A DNA stretch of 64,000 nucleotides from Streptomyces sp. AP-93 (GCF_022808175.1 NZ_JALGBX010000016.1:153845-217844), one strand, 5' to 3'. Positions 52,615-62,190 are shown, counted from the stretch's first letter. Notes: generated from the sequence alone by a model not told the origin. Numbers and translations are program-made.

Positions 52615-54825
52615 TCAGAGGCGGTTGATGAAGAGGCCGGCGTCGATGGTGTGGTCGACGGTGCCGGGTGCGCCGGTGGTCACCTCGGTGGTGGCGAACT
52701 GGCCGGTGGGCGCGGTGTCGGGGACGGCGTCGGAGTTGAGGTCGCCGGGGGCTCCGACGGCCTGTACGGGCGACCAGACCAGGCCGCTCGCGGCGGGCGG
52801 GCGACGGGAGTTGATCACGCTGGTGTCGGCGGTGGACTTGTCGAAGCGGATCTTGTACTTGGTGTTGGGGCGGACGCCGTGCTCGGGGCCGAAGTAGTAG
52901 GCGCCGTCGGCGCCGGTGCGTACGGTGGCCAGCAGGCTGCCGTCCTCGGCCAGGAGCTGGACGGTGACTCCGGGGATGCCGGGTTCGTCGTCGTCGACGC
53001 TCTGGGCGCCGCCCTTGTTGCGGTCGTACCAGACGCGGCTGCCGATCTGGACGGCCGGCTCGTCGCAGAGGACTTCGAGGTCGCCGAGGCCGTTGGCCTT
53101 GCCGAAGCCGCCGTCGAGCGGGTCGTTGAGCTTCTGGAGGGTGAAGCCCTGCTCGCCGGGGTTGGCGCCGCGGCTTCCGGTCTGGCGGTCGAAGTAGGCG
53201 GTGCCGCCGGTGAAGTACTGGCTGGCCGGGTCCATGGCGGTGGAGGCGATCCGCTGCTCGCGGAGGTGGAGGCCGATGGCGCCCTGGGCGGTCTCCAGGT
53301 GGGCGTTGGGTACGAATTCGCCGGGGTAGAACTCGACGACGTTGGCGGGCTGACCGCCGTTGGGGCGGGTGGGGGCGTTGTTCGGGCAAGTGCCCGTGCC
53401 CTCCCACTCGAAGGTGCCGTTGGCCTTGCGGCAGGCGCGGTTGAGGTCGCCGCCGGAGTCGGTGATGCCGCTGTTGGCGTAGGAGGGGTTGGCGTTGGGC
53501 ATCTCGTGCCCGCCCATGTCCGCGAACCGGTCGCGGAAGCCGAGGACCATGTCGCCGTTGCTCTCGATGGCGATGTCACTGAGCTCGGGCTCGGGGTGGG
53601 CGACGAGCTGCTGGGGGAAGGTGGCGGCACCGACTGTCCACGGGAACCAGCGGTTGAAGCCGGGGACGCCGACGTTGACCTCGCCGCGGGGGAAGGTGAG
53701 CGGCTGCTGGAGGATCGGCGCCGAAGCGAAGGTCGCGGTGACGGGGTTGTACGTCCACACGACCGCCCGCAGGTTGGCGGCGGCTTGGGAGGACTCCGCG
53801 GAGCAGACCCCGCCGACGTAGACGACTCCGTCCCGCACACCGAGGCCGAAGGGCCGCCAGTCGCCGGCCGCCTGGCAGCCCGGGTTGGGGATGGCCACGG
53901 ACGTCACCGGCGCGGCAGCGGTCGGCTGGGTGGCGTTGTAGGTGTACAGCCTGCGGTCGGCCAGGTTGACGGCGAACAGCTGGCGGTTGTCCTCGGAGAT
54001 GTCGATGTCGCCGAGCGACTCCTTGCCGACCGCGCCGACGAAGGGGCCGTCGAAGCGGACCGAGTCCTGGTGCGCGGTGGTGCCGGCGTTCGGGACGGTG
54101 GTGAAGAGGGTGGTGGCTCCGCCGTCCCGGGGGGTGACGTAGATGGCGCCTTGCCCCGAGGGGCCGTAGACGGTGTGCCGTTTGGCGTGGGCGCCGGTGA
54201 AGATGCGGCGCTGTTGCTTGTGGTAGGCCACACCGTAGGTGTTGCCGGTGTCGGTGCGGGTGGCGAGGGCGGTGGTGTTGCCGGAGTTGCTGTCACCGCG
54301 TTCGCGGAACGGGAAGGTGACCGTGGTGCGGACGCCACCGGACTTGGTGGCCGCGACCTGGCAGACCGTGCTCAGCCGGGCGTCGTCCTCGCACCAGTCC
54401 GCCGGGTTGCGCACGCCCATGGTCAGCTCGGCGTCCCCGTCGACCACGTCGATGATGGCGGCGTCCGACGCGAGGCCGCCCGCGGCGCCGAAGGTGGGCT
54501 CGAGGAAGGAGCCGTTGGGCATCTTCATGCGTACGTAGTACTTGCCGCCGGTGAGGACGGTGTTGGGCGGGAAGACCGCGTAGCCGTCGGGGCCGGTGAC
54601 CGCGGTGACCACGTTGCCTTCGTAGTCGGTCAGCTCGACGGTGATGCCGGCCGCCGGGAGCTCGGAAGCGGGATCGTGGCGGCCGTTGGTGTTGGAGTCG
54701 CGGATGACTTTGATGCGGGCCGTGCCGTCCGCCGGGTCCGCTCCGGCCGCGGGTTGCTGTAGGACTCCGGTGGTCAGGGCAAGACCGGCGGCGAGCGCCA
54801 CCATGGCCTTCCTCAGGGCTTTCAC
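52615..54825 (-). CDS. Secreted SdrD B-like domain protein
   Basis: This 736-residue protein has a signal peptide (MKALRKAMVALAAGLALTTG...AAGA), an N-terminal SdrD_B-like domain (~32-120: IKVIRDSNTNGRHDPASELPAAGITVEL), a central propeller-like region (FTGAHAKRHTVYGPSGQGAIY, GDIDISEDNRQLFAVNLADRRLY, GVRDGVVYVGGVC) and a C-terminal SdrD_B domain (~615-736: GSRVWYDRNKGGAQSVDDDEPGIPGVTVQLL). SdrD_B domains bind calcium and stiffen surface proteins. No sortase LPxTG motif or C-terminal anchor is present, so it is probably released or held non-covalently. It is transcribed in the same direction as the DyP peroxidase gene upstream. Confidence 0.9.
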   Translation of the reverse strand: MKALRKAMVALAAGLALTTGVLQQPAAGADPADGTARIKVIRDSNTNGRHDPASELPAAGITVELTDYEGNVVTAVTGPDGYAVFPPNTVLTGGKYYVRMKMPNGSFLEPTFGAAGGLASDAAIIDVVDGDAELTMGVRNPADWCEDDARLSTVCQVAATKSGGVRTTVTFPFRERGDSNSGNTTALATRTDTGNTYGVAYHKQQRRIFTGAHAKRHTVYGPSGQGAIYVTPRDGGATTLFTTVPNAGTTAHQDSVRFDGPFVGAVGKESLGDIDISEDNRQLFAVNLADRRLYTYNATQPTAAAPVTSVAIPNPGCQAAGDWRPFGLGVRDGVVYVGGVCSAESSQAAANLRAVVWTYNPVTATFASAPILQQPLTFPRGEVNVGVPGFNRWFPWTVGAATFPQQLVAHPEPELSDIAIESNGDMVLGFRDRFADMGGHEMPNANPSYANSGITDSGGDLNRACRKANGTFEWEGTGTCPNNAPTRPNGGQPANVVEFYPGEFVPNAHLETAQGAIGLHLREQRIASTAMDPASQYFTGGTAYFDRQTGSRGANPGEQGFTLQKLNDPLDGGFGKANGLGDLEVLCDEPAVQIGSRVWYDRNKGGAQSVDDDEPGIPGVTVQLLAEDGSLLATVRTGADGAYYFGPEHGVRPNTKYKIRFDKSTADTSVINSRRPPAASGLVWSPVQAVGAPGDLNSDAVPDTAPTGQFATTEVTTGAPGTVDHTIDAGLFINRL

Positions 54826-54972
54826 AGCTCTTCCTCCATGTCACACACAGTGGTGATGAACACGTTGCGTGAGCATGATCTTGCGGTGTTGATCTTTCCC
54901 GATAGGCCCCGTCGATAGATTCGCACTTTTGAGTGACTCGCCGCTGGACGGGGTGAGATGTGCAGAACGGAT

Positions 54973-56130
54973 TCAGCGGTGACCAGCAAAAACGCCACTG
55001 CCGAGAGGCTTTTCGGGGCTGAAGCCGGGCAGGATGAGGAAGGCTCCGGATGCGGTGGCGGTGACGAACCGCATCAGGTCGTCGCCGTCGTCCAGGCGGC
55101 GCTGGGTGGCGGTGAAGGTCCGCAACTGCCGCTGGAAGCCGACGAACAGCAGCCCTTGGTCCGCGGGGCCGTTGTGGTAGCTGTAACCCCGGCGCAGCAT
55201 CCGGCCGCTGCCCGTGGCGTTCGGATTGGCCCGCCGTGCGTGCGCCATGGCAGGCACCAGGTAGCGGCCGCGCGCCGACTTCGCCGCCAGATCGAGCCGG
55301 TCGGCCGGAGCCCCGCCACTCAGTGGTGCGCCATCTGCCTTGCGCCGCCCGATCACCTCCTCCTGCCGGGCCGGGGACTGGGCGAGGAACTCGGGTACGT
55401 CGATGCGCAGCCTTCGTACGACGGCGATCGTGGCGTCGGCCAACGGGGTGGGCTCGGGCAGCCACACCTCCCGCTCCAAGTCGGCGCGGGTGCTGGGGTT
55501 CTCGATGCCGTCCGGGAAGCCCAGCAGATTGCGGACCGCTCCGCCGCCCGGCGGCCGGAAACCCGTCTGCGACCAGCGGCGCGAGGCGCCGTCGGAGGTC
55601 AGTTGAGCACTCAGGTGCGTATCGGCGAGAACCACGGCGACGGGGTCGGTCGCGCACGTCTGGACCAGCAGGTCGCCACCCCACGCCCGGGCGGTCCGCT
55701 CCTCGCCGGCGAAGGCCGGCAACTCCAGCCCGCCGGCCACGTCCTGACGGGCGAGGGCGAGGAGTCGCGGTCCCGCGCCGACCGTCACGGTCAGGTCCCC
55801 GACCTCCAGCCCGAGGGCGATCCGGGGCTTCCCGGTCAGCTCCAGGACGGCTTCGCCCAGCCGTGCGGCCACTCGGGCGGGGTCGGCTCCCGGGGGGAGG
55901 TCGTACACCGACACCACGGCGTGGGTCTGCGGTTGCGTCGGGCGGTCGACCCCGGCCTGGCGCGGGCCCGAGGCCAACACCACGCCGGGCGGCTGCCCGT
56001 CTGCCGGTCGCGGGCCGGAGGCGGGGGGCGTCGGGGCGCCGGACCGGCACCCGCTCAGTGAAACGACGGCGGGCAGCACGCCCAGCAACGCACGTCGAAC
56101 CACCGAAGGGTTGTCACTCTGCGTGGTCAT
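54973..56130 (-). CDS. DyP-type heme peroxidase, exported (lipoprotein or Tat signal)
   Basis: A 385-residue DyP peroxidase. The catalytic Asp lies in the GxxDG motif LLGFPDGIENPS, the proximal heme His in AMAHARRANPNA, and the distal Arg in SGRMLRRGYSYHNG, with the usual LLFVGFQRQLRTF after it. The N-terminus has RRALLGVLPAVVSLSGC, combining a twin arginine with a lipobox, as expected for a Tat-exported, folded, heme-loaded lipoprotein. It reduces peroxide while oxidising dyes, iron-porphyrin or wall phenolics. The closely related EfeB works with iron-uptake proteins, but no EfeU/EfeO genes are here. Confidence 0.92.
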   Translation of the reverse strand: MTTQSDNPSVVRRALLGVLPAVVSLSGCRSGAPTPPASGPRPADGQPPGVVLASGPRQAGVDRPTQPQTHAVVSVYDLPPGADPARVAARLGEAVLELTGKPRIALGLEVGDLTVTVGAGPRLLALARQDVAGGLELPAFAGEERTARAWGGDLLVQTCATDPVAVVLADTHLSAQLTSDGASRRWSQTGFRPPGGGAVRNLLGFPDGIENPSTRADLEREVWLPEPTPLADATIAVVRRLRIDVPEFLAQSPARQEEVIGRRKADGAPLSGGAPADRLDLAAKSARGRYLVPAMAHARRANPNATGSGRMLRRGYSYHNGPADQGLLFVGFQRQLRTFTATQRRLDDGDDLMRFVTATASGAFLILPGFSPEKPLGSGVFAGHR

Positions 56131-56208
56131 GTGAGTACTCTACGCACGACTGATCGGCCGCCGGTCCGCTGCGGCCGGCCCCGCCTGCCCGGATGAGGAC
56201 GTCACCCC

Positions 56209-57546
56209 GTGTCCGCTCCCCACCTGCGACTCCGCTTCCTTGCCGTGCTGTTCGCCTGTGCCGCGACGGCCGCCTGCGCCCCCGGCGTCGGCGGGCCCGC
56301 CGACGATGCCCCCCGCGCCCCGGCCGTGATCCGGGTCCCCGCCGAGGCGCCGACGATCACCGCCGCCCTGGAGCGGGCCCGCCCCCACGATCTGGTCCTG
56401 GTCTCCCCGGGCCGCTACCGCGAGACCGTCCACATCCGTACCGGACAGGTCACGCTGCGCGGCACCGACCGCAACCGTGTCGTCATCGACGGCGAAGGCC
56501 GGCGCGGCAACGGCGTCGTGGTCACCGCCCCCGGCGTGACCGTGGAGAACCTGACCGTCCGCAGCCACCTCCAGAACGGCGTCCTCGTCACCGGACTGAA
56601 GACCGGAGGCGAAGGCGTCGGCCGCGGCAGCGACGGCTACCACCGCCTCGACCCGGTGGCGAACCCTCCTCTGAACGGCTTTCGCGTCCGCTACGTCACC
56701 GCCGCCGACAACGGCCTCTACGGCATCTACGCCTTTAACGCCCGCCGCGGCACCATCGAGCACAACTACGCCTCCGGCAGCGCCGACTCCGGCCTGTACG
56801 TGGGCCAGTGCAAGCCGTGCGAGATCCTGGTGCGGGGCAATGTCGCCGAGCGCAACGCGGTCGGCTACGAGGGCACCAACGCCAGCGGCCCCCTGTGGAT
56901 CGTCGGCAACCGCTTCACCGGCAACCGGGTCGGGATGACCGTGGGCTCCGACTACCTCGAGGCCCTCACACCTCAGGCCGGTGCCACGATCGCTGGGAAC
57001 CTCATCGCCGACAATGCAGCCCCGGACACCCCCGAACAGGCCGACGGCGGTTTCGGCATCGGCCTGGGCATCGCCGGCGGTCGCAGCAACACCATCCAGC
57101 GCAACCGCATCACGGGCCACCCTCGCGCCGGCCTGATTCTCTCCTCCTCCGAGGACATGCCCCCGATGGACAACATGGCCACGGGCAACGTCTTCGCCGC
57201 CAACGCTCTCGACGCCGCATATCTCGCCTCGCCGCACGCCCCCGGCAGCGGGAACTGCTTCGACGGCCTCCTGGGCCGCACGCTCCCGGCGGACCTGGCG
57301 GACACCATGGACTGCCCCGGTGCCGGCAGTCCCACCCCGGGCCCCCAGACCGCAGTGCACACTCCGCCCGCCCCGGTCGGCCTGCCCTTCCTCGACGTCC
57401 CTTTGCCTCCCGCCCAACCGCAGCTCCCTCGGGCCGCCACGGCGCCCGCCGCTCCCGCCACCGGCAGCCCGGAGCCTGTCGACCCGGCGACCGTTCGCGT
57501 GCCCGCCGCGACCTTGCTCGTCGCGAACAGCCGGGACGGCCGATGA
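56209..57546 (+). CDS. Right-handed parallel beta-helix lipoprotein (NosD/pectate-lyase-like)
   Basis: The 445-residue protein starts at a GTG and has a lipobox (ATAACAP). Residues ~40-350 form a parallel beta-helix: IRVPAEAPTITAALERARPHDLVLVSPGRYRE, VTLRGTDRNRVVIDGEG, GVTVENLTVRSH, then repeated NGLYGIYAFNARRGTIEHNYASGS-like coils. Cysteines in GQCKPCE, GNCFDGL and DCPGAG suggest stabilising disulfides. A Pro/Ala-rich tail follows. Such proteins bind polysaccharide or chaperone metal sites at the surface. It is divergent from the DyP gene (78 bases apart) and overlaps the next lipoprotein gene. Confidence 0.85.
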   Translation: MSAPHLRLRFLAVLFACAATAACAPGVGGPADDAPRAPAVIRVPAEAPTITAALERARPHDLVLVSPGRYRETVHIRTGQVTLRGTDRNRVVIDGEGRRGNGVVVTAPGVTVENLTVRSHLQNGVLVTGLKTGGEGVGRGSDGYHRLDPVANPPLNGFRVRYVTAADNGLYGIYAFNARRGTIEHNYASGSADSGLYVGQCKPCEILVRGNVAERNAVGYEGTNASGPLWIVGNRFTGNRVGMTVGSDYLEALTPQAGATIAGNLIADNAAPDTPEQADGGFGIGLGIAGGRSNTIQRNRITGHPRAGLILSSSEDMPPMDNMATGNVFAANALDAAYLASPHAPGSGNCFDGLLGRTLPADLADTMDCPGAGSPTPGPQTAVHTPPAPVGLPFLDVPLPPAQPQLPRAATAPAAPATGSPEPVDPATVRVPAATLLVANSRDGR

Positions 57547-58316
57547 CCCGGGTCCGCGCTGCGGTGGCGGCCGCGCTGACCTGCTGGCTCGCCCTGACCT
57601 CCTGCTCCGGACCAGGACAGCCCGACGCCGAGGACGGCGCGCCCCGGCCCCTCACCGCCGAGGAGGCCGACCGCGTCGCGCTGGCCCGCTTCACGACGTA
57701 CCGGCGCGGCACAGGAAACGTCACCATGACCATCCCCTCCCGGGGCCGGACCATCACCCTCACCGGCCGCATCGACTGGCGCCGCCACCTCGGCTACGCC
57801 GAAATCCGCGCCGACACCGAGTCGCCGGCCCGAGAGCTCATCCAGTGGAACCTCACCAGCGTCACCACGCGCCCCAATTGGCCCGGCGGCCTCCCGAAAC
57901 AGCCCCCCGCCACCGGCTGGGAGGAACACCGCCTCACCCCGCACGCCTCCCCGCTCGACGCAGCCCTTCTCCTGTTGCTCAACCTGGGCGTCGACCGCCC
58001 CGACAACGCCCAGCTCCTCGCCCGTAGCGGCGCGCGCCTGGTCAGGCAGGACCACATTGCCAACGCCCCGGTTATTGTCGTAGCCGGCCCCGCCGCACCG
58101 ACCGCCGGGGCCGACCAGTCCAAAAACGGCAACACCCGCTACTGGATCGACGACGACGGCCGCCTGCTCCGCTTCAGCGCGCGGGCCGGCGGGGAGAGCG
58201 CGTGGATGACCGCGGAACTTCCCCAGAGCCCAGCGGACCCGCTGCCGTCAGCACCGCCGGCACTCACCCAGGCCGCTCCCGACCCACCGAGCTCTCCATC
58301 CCCCGTGCCTAGCTGA
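57543..58316 (+). CDS. Lipoprotein of unknown function
   Basis: This 257-residue protein starts inside the stop of the beta-helix gene (ATGA), so both are co-translated. It has a signal and lipobox (LALTSCSG), then a domain resembling LppX/LprG-type or outer-layer carrier folds: VTMTIPSRGRTITLTGRIDWRRHLGYAEI, LIQWNLTSVTTRP, and RYWIDDDGRLLRFSARAGG, a beta-sheet hemibarrel pattern. The C-terminal 30 residues are Pro/Ser-rich. A hydrophobic-ligand or envelope role is plausible but unproven. Confidence 0.82.
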   Translation: MTRVRAAVAAALTCWLALTSCSGPGQPDAEDGAPRPLTAEEADRVALARFTTYRRGTGNVTMTIPSRGRTITLTGRIDWRRHLGYAEIRADTESPARELIQWNLTSVTTRPNWPGGLPKQPPATGWEEHRLTPHASPLDAALLLLLNLGVDRPDNAQLLARSGARLVRQDHIANAPVIVVAGPAAPTAGADQSKNGNTRYWIDDDGRLLRFSARAGGESAWMTAELPQSPADPLPSAPPALTQAAPDPPSSPSPVPS

Positions 58317-58398
58317 ACCCCGCTCCAGCAACGGCGAAAGTTGAACAGGGACGGCCGGCCTCGAGTCGCGGCCATGCTCGGCGCTCTACCCCTTCCAC

Positions 58399-58428
58399 CT
58401 TGTAGGCCCCCCGTTGGGGCCTCACAAG
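58399..58428 (+). terminator. Hairpin terminator after the lipoprotein operon
   Basis: CTTGTAGGCCCC and GGGGCCTCACAAG pair with one mismatch/bulge around a five-base loop, 80 bases after the lipoprotein stop. Confidence 0.6.
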
Positions 58429-58469
58429 GGCACCCCCCTTCTTAGCGCGTGGCTGTGGGGGAGCCCCGG

Positions 58470-58645
58470 AGCCCCTTTCGGCGCCGTCCGCGTCGCCTTG
58501 GCGCAGGCGTACGCCTCCCGGGTCGGCCAGGACGATGGCGCGCGTGCGACGGCGGTCGAAGCCGTGGATGTCGAGGGCGAGGTGGAGGTGATCCTTGGCT
58601 GCGTCGAGGTCGCTGAGGCGGGAGAGTCGAGCGCGGCTTCCTGCG
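58470..58645 (-). pseudogene. XRE-type regulator C-terminal (TPR) remnant
   Basis: The leftward frame gives RLSDLDAAKDHLHLALDIHG, FDRRRTRAIVLADPGGVRLR, QGDADGAE. This matches the tetratricopeptide tail of Streptomyces helix-turn-helix regulators (DLDAAExHLRLALxLH...RRTRAIVLADLAGVHLRRGDxDGAL). No helix-turn-helix part remains. Confidence 0.5.
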
Positions 58646-58936
58646 TCCTTCCGGCGGTTTCATGGCAGCCGCACCCTGCTCCGAGACGGAATGGGGCAGG
58701 GTGCTCAGACTGAACACCCGCGAGGCCGCTAGGCACCGCGTTCGGGTGGTGTCCCGTAGCCCAATGATGTACGCGTGCGGCTACGGGGGCAGGGGTATCG
58801 GCGGAAACCACACGTTGGAGGGCAGCGAGGGACGAGTCTTGCCCAAGCGTTCGATTCAGGAGCTGGTTGCAGCTCCGTGGTCTGCTCGGCCGCCTCCCCC
58901 GGGCATGGCGGCTGATCCGCCACCGATTCCGGCGCC

Positions 58937-59269
58937 CTATGTCCGTCCGGTGGTGGAACTCTTGTCGGTGAAGGCGTCATCTCGGTCAGTCGACCGTCCA
59001 TCGACCTGGCGGACCTGCTGCAGGTGCTCGGCAGCTTCTGACAGCGCTACCCGGTGGTTGCGGGGCCCGGTGCTGTCCAGTAGCACTCTCAGCGCCGCCT
59101 CGATGCGTTCGACGGTGGCGTACGGCACTGCTACTCGCTGGCCCGGGCGCTCTGTGAATGGCCTCAGTTCCACCGATGCGGCCCGTGCCTCGTGCGACGC
59201 CCCGCGCCTCAGTGACAGGAAGGCCCTAACCAGCCAGGGGGCTGCGATCTTCAGAGGAGTGTCCGTCAT
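58937..59269 (-). CDS. Hypothetical protein
   Basis: A 110-residue frame (APWLVRAFLSLRRGASHEAR, VAVPYATVERIEAALRVLLD, RVALSEAAEHLQQVRQ) with normal Streptomyces codon bias and helical character. No ribosome-binding site is evident before the ATG at 59269, and I do not recognise the family. It may be a fragment of a larger gene, given the remnants on either side. Confidence 0.35.
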   Translation of the reverse strand: MTDTPLKIAAPWLVRAFLSLRRGASHEARAASVELRPFTERPGQRVAVPYATVERIEAALRVLLDSTGPRNHRVALSEAAEHLQQVRQVDGRSTDRDDAFTDKSSTTGRT

Positions 59270-59764
59270 GCAATGCCAACGATGGGCCGGGCGGGCCCGT
59301 GACACTGCCTCACCCGCCTGGCTGTCGGTCTTCGACCGCCGAGCGTGAGATGCGGAGCCGGGAGCGCGGGGCCCTCGAAGGGGAAGGGACGCCGCCACGG
59401 GCTCGGCTGAGCGGTTGGACCGCGATCAGGCTGAGCGGTTGCTCCCCGGCCGTTTGCTGCGGCCGGGTGAACGCGGGTTGCAACCGCACGTGGCGCCCGC
59501 GTGGAGACGCGAAGCGGTTGACCATCGCAGCATGAGCACAGACGGCGTATGGCGCGAGACGGGTCTGTTCGGCCTTCAGGTGCGCAGGAGGGGCCTGACG
59601 GTCGTGGCTCTGCGCCTGCTCGGGTGGGAGGAGGCGCTGCCGCGCTCCCTGGCTGTGCTCTGCGAACCCGCCGACGCGGCAGGCGCCGATCCGGCGGTCG
59701 TAGCACGGTTGCCGGAGGCCTCCCTCGCGCTGTCGACGACACCGACCGCGCGTAGTCTGCGGCC

Positions 59765-60390
59765 ATGACCGACGACCGAATGAATGTCCAGGAGACCCTC
59801 ACAACGCTCCTGGCAGGCAACGAGCGCTTCGTGGCCGGTGCGCCCGAGCATCCGAACCAGGACGCGGCCCGCCGCGCCGAGATCGCACCGGCGCAGACAC
59901 CGTTCGCCGTCCTCTTCGGATGTTCCGACTCCCGGATCGCCGCCGAGATCATTTTCGACCGGGAGCTGGGTGATCTGTTCGTCGTGCGGACGGCGGGCCA
60001 CGTCGTGGGCACGGAGGTGCTGGGCAGCATCGAGTACGGGGTGAGCGTGCTGGGCTGCCCGCTGGTCGTCGTCCTCGGCCACGACGCCTGCGGGGCGGTC
60101 GCGGCCACCCGCGCCGCCGTTGAGGACGGCGCCACCGCAGGAGGCTTCGTACGGGACGTGATCGAGCGCGTTACGCCGCGCGGGCCGCCGGCCACACCGA
60201 GGACAGGGACTTCATCGCCGAGCACATACGGCACACCGTCGACCTGCTGCTCGACCGCTCCCGCCTGCTCGCCGATCGTGTCGCCGCAGGTCAGGTTGCT
60301 TTCGTGGGCCTGGCCTACCGTCTGGCCCACGGCAGTGCCGAGCTGATCACCGCCCACGGCCTCGACATCCCGGCCGGTACCGCGGCGTGA
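59765..60390 (+). pseudogene. Beta-class carbonic anhydrase, frameshifted
   Basis: The first frame (59765-60346) encodes the zinc site of a beta-carbonic anhydrase: Cys53 and Asp55 in FGCSDSR, His106 and Cys109 in LGHDACGA. After VIERVTP (about 60180) the true C-terminus continues in another frame: RAAGHTEDRDFIAEHIRHTV, DRVAAGQVAFVGLAYRLAHG, ending at the TGA at 60388-60390. A small deletion of about ten bases best explains the shift. The enzyme would interconvert CO2 and bicarbonate; the C-terminal helix needed for dimer stability is lost, so activity is doubtful. Confidence 0.8.
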
Positions 60391-60435
60391 CGCCCTCGGG
60401 CAGGTCGGCGCCGCTACCGGCCTGCCGACATTGCC

Positions 60436-60730
60436 TCAGCCTTGCTGGAGGTCGGGTACGACGGCGCGCAGCCGCTCGGCGCTGATCGCGCCCGCCCTCA
60501 ACAGCCGGGGGAGTGGACCGGTGACGTCCACGATCGACGACGGCACGTCCGCCGGCGTCGGGCCCGCCAGGCAGACCGCCGCCGCCTCCCCGAGCATGGC
60601 CTGGGCGGCGTCGCAGTCCTGAGGCGAGGGCTTGCCCGTCAGGTTGGCGCTGGAGACGGCCAGCGGCCCGGTCTCGGCAAGCAGGGCGAGGGCCACAAGA
60701 TGATCGGGCATCCGCACCGCCACCGTGCCA
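60436..60730 (-). pseudogene. TsaC/Sua5 (threonylcarbamoyl-AMP synthase) C-terminal fragment
   Basis: Leftward frame: GTVAVRMPDHLVALALLAETG, PLAVSSANLTGKPSPQDCDA, PSSIVDVTGPLPRLLRAGAIS. This is the second half of the YrdC fold, whose SSANLTGxPSP motif binds nucleotide. The first ~110 residues are absent, so this is a truncated extra copy of the essential tRNA t6A gene rather than the housekeeping one. Confidence 0.75.
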
Positions 60731-60739
60731 GCACGTGCA

Positions 60740-61100
60740 GGAGTCGGAAGGCATCGCCCGAGGCAACGCACGTACAGGGATGATCGCCCGGGCCCGCCGT
60801 GGCTGCCCCTCCCGGTCGGCGAGCCACGCGAGTCGCCCCTTGTCTTTGTCGCAGAGTGCAGGGGATGGACCGCCGACGCCGATCGCCACCATCCAGGAGC
60901 CGCTATGCCTCCCTGAGCATCGCCAGGCCATGGGTGGATCCGGAGCCCGCCGGTACCGGTGCCCGCCGAGCAGCGGCGCCAACTCGAACAACGCTCCCGC
61001 CCATCCGGTCAGCGCAGCGTACAGCCCAGACGCGTGACAGCACCGCGAACGCCTCACACCAAAGTGCGAGCCGCGGTTCGAGGTCAACGATTCGAACGAC
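60740..61100. other. Intergenic stretch without a supported gene
   Basis: Frames are open on both strands but lack domain similarity; some may be decayed upstream parts of the Sua5 fragment. Confidence 0.4.
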
Positions 61101-61104
61101 AAGC

Positions 61105-62187
61105 TTAGCGTGGCGTACCGGGAAGCGGCGCGTCCGGCTGGTCGCGAGGGTCCGCGATGGTGAGTCCAGGAGAGAGCGACCCGGTGGCGGTGTCGGCTTC
61201 CTCGGCGGCGGCGAGGGCCTCGGCGGCGGCTTCCGCCGCTTTCGCCGCGTCGTTGGCGGCCTGGACGGCCAGGTCGTCCGAGGAAGATTCACGGGTCGCC
61301 GCCGACTGGGGAAGCACCTCGGTGAAGGCACGGGTGACGTTCTGGAGGGCGGAGGTGACCTCGCCGGGTATCACCCAGACGGTGTTGCCGGGGCCTTGCG
61401 CGATCTGGGGGAGCATCTGAAGGTACTGGTAGGCGAGGAGCTTGGGGTCGGGGTCGTTGCGGTGGACGGCCTGGAACACCTCGTCGATGGCCCGGGACTG
61501 GCCCTCCGCCTTGAGAATCTCAGCGGTCCGGTTGCCTTCCGCCCGGAGAACGGCGGACTGCTTGTCGCCCTCAGCGGTGAGGATCTGGGACTGGCGCTGC
61601 CCCTCGGCCCCGAGGATGGCTGCCCGCTTGTCCCGCTCGGCCCGCATCTGCTTCTCCATCGCGTCCTTGATCGACTGGGGCGGGTCGATGGCCTTGATCT
61701 CGACCCGGTTGACCCTGAGTCCCCACTTGCCGGTGGCCTCGTCGAGTACGCCGCGGAGCTGGTTGTTGATCGTGTCCCGCGAGGTCAGGGTCTTCTCCAG
61801 GTCCATGGACCCGACGACGTTGCGCAGCGTGGTGACCGTCAGCTGTTCCACAGCCTGCAAGAAGTTGGCGATCTCGTAGGACGCCGCGCGCGGGTCGGTG
61901 ACCTGGAAGTAGAGGACGGTGTCGATTTCCACGACCAGGTTGTCCTCGGTGATGACCGGTTGGGGCTTGAAGGAAACGACCTGCTCGCGCAGGTCGATCA
62001 CCGGGTAGACACGGTCGATGTAGGGGATGACGACGTTGAGGCCGGGTTTCAGGGTGCGGTGGTAGCGGCCGAGCCGTTCGACGTTGCGGGCGCGGGCCTG
62101 GGGGACGATGCGCACCGCACGGATCACGGTGAAGACCGCGAACACCGCGATGAGCAGGCCGGCGATGAGGAACGCCGATGCTTCCAT
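61105..62187 (-). CDS. SPFH/band-7 membrane protein (QmcA/stomatin-like)
   Basis: A 360-residue stomatin-like protein: one N-terminal transmembrane helix (FLIAGLLIAVFAVFTVIRAV), an SPFH domain (IVPQARARNVERLGRYHRTLKPGLNVVIPYID, LREQVVSFKPQPVITEDN, LRNVVGSMDLEKTLTSRD), then a long Ala/Glu coiled coil (RDKRAAILGAEGQRQSQILTAEGD) that drives oligomer rings, and an Ala-rich tail. It scaffolds membrane microdomains and modulates membrane proteases. It lies three bases after the NfeD stop, GGGAG serving as ribosome-binding site, a classic nfeD-SPFH operon. Confidence 0.94.
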   Translation of the reverse strand: MEASAFLIAGLLIAVFAVFTVIRAVRIVPQARARNVERLGRYHRTLKPGLNVVIPYIDRVYPVIDLREQVVSFKPQPVITEDNLVVEIDTVLYFQVTDPRAASYEIANFLQAVEQLTVTTLRNVVGSMDLEKTLTSRDTINNQLRGVLDEATGKWGLRVNRVEIKAIDPPQSIKDAMEKQMRAERDKRAAILGAEGQRQSQILTAEGDKQSAVLRAEGNRTAEILKAEGQSRAIDEVFQAVHRNDPDPKLLAYQYLQMLPQIAQGPGNTVWVIPGEVTSALQNVTRAFTEVLPQSAATRESSSDDLAVQAANDAAKAAEAAAEALAAAEEADTATGSLSPGLTIADPRDQPDAPLPGTPR

Positions 62188-62190
62188 GGC

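Noticed and set aside
52582..54762. 726-residue plus-strand frame
   Set aside because: Shadow of the SdrD-type gene, mostly Val/Gly/Ala/Asp repeats without structure.
54293..56050. 585-residue minus-strand frame
   Set aside because: Out-of-frame reading of the DyP gene and the start of the SdrD gene; extreme Arg/Pro content.
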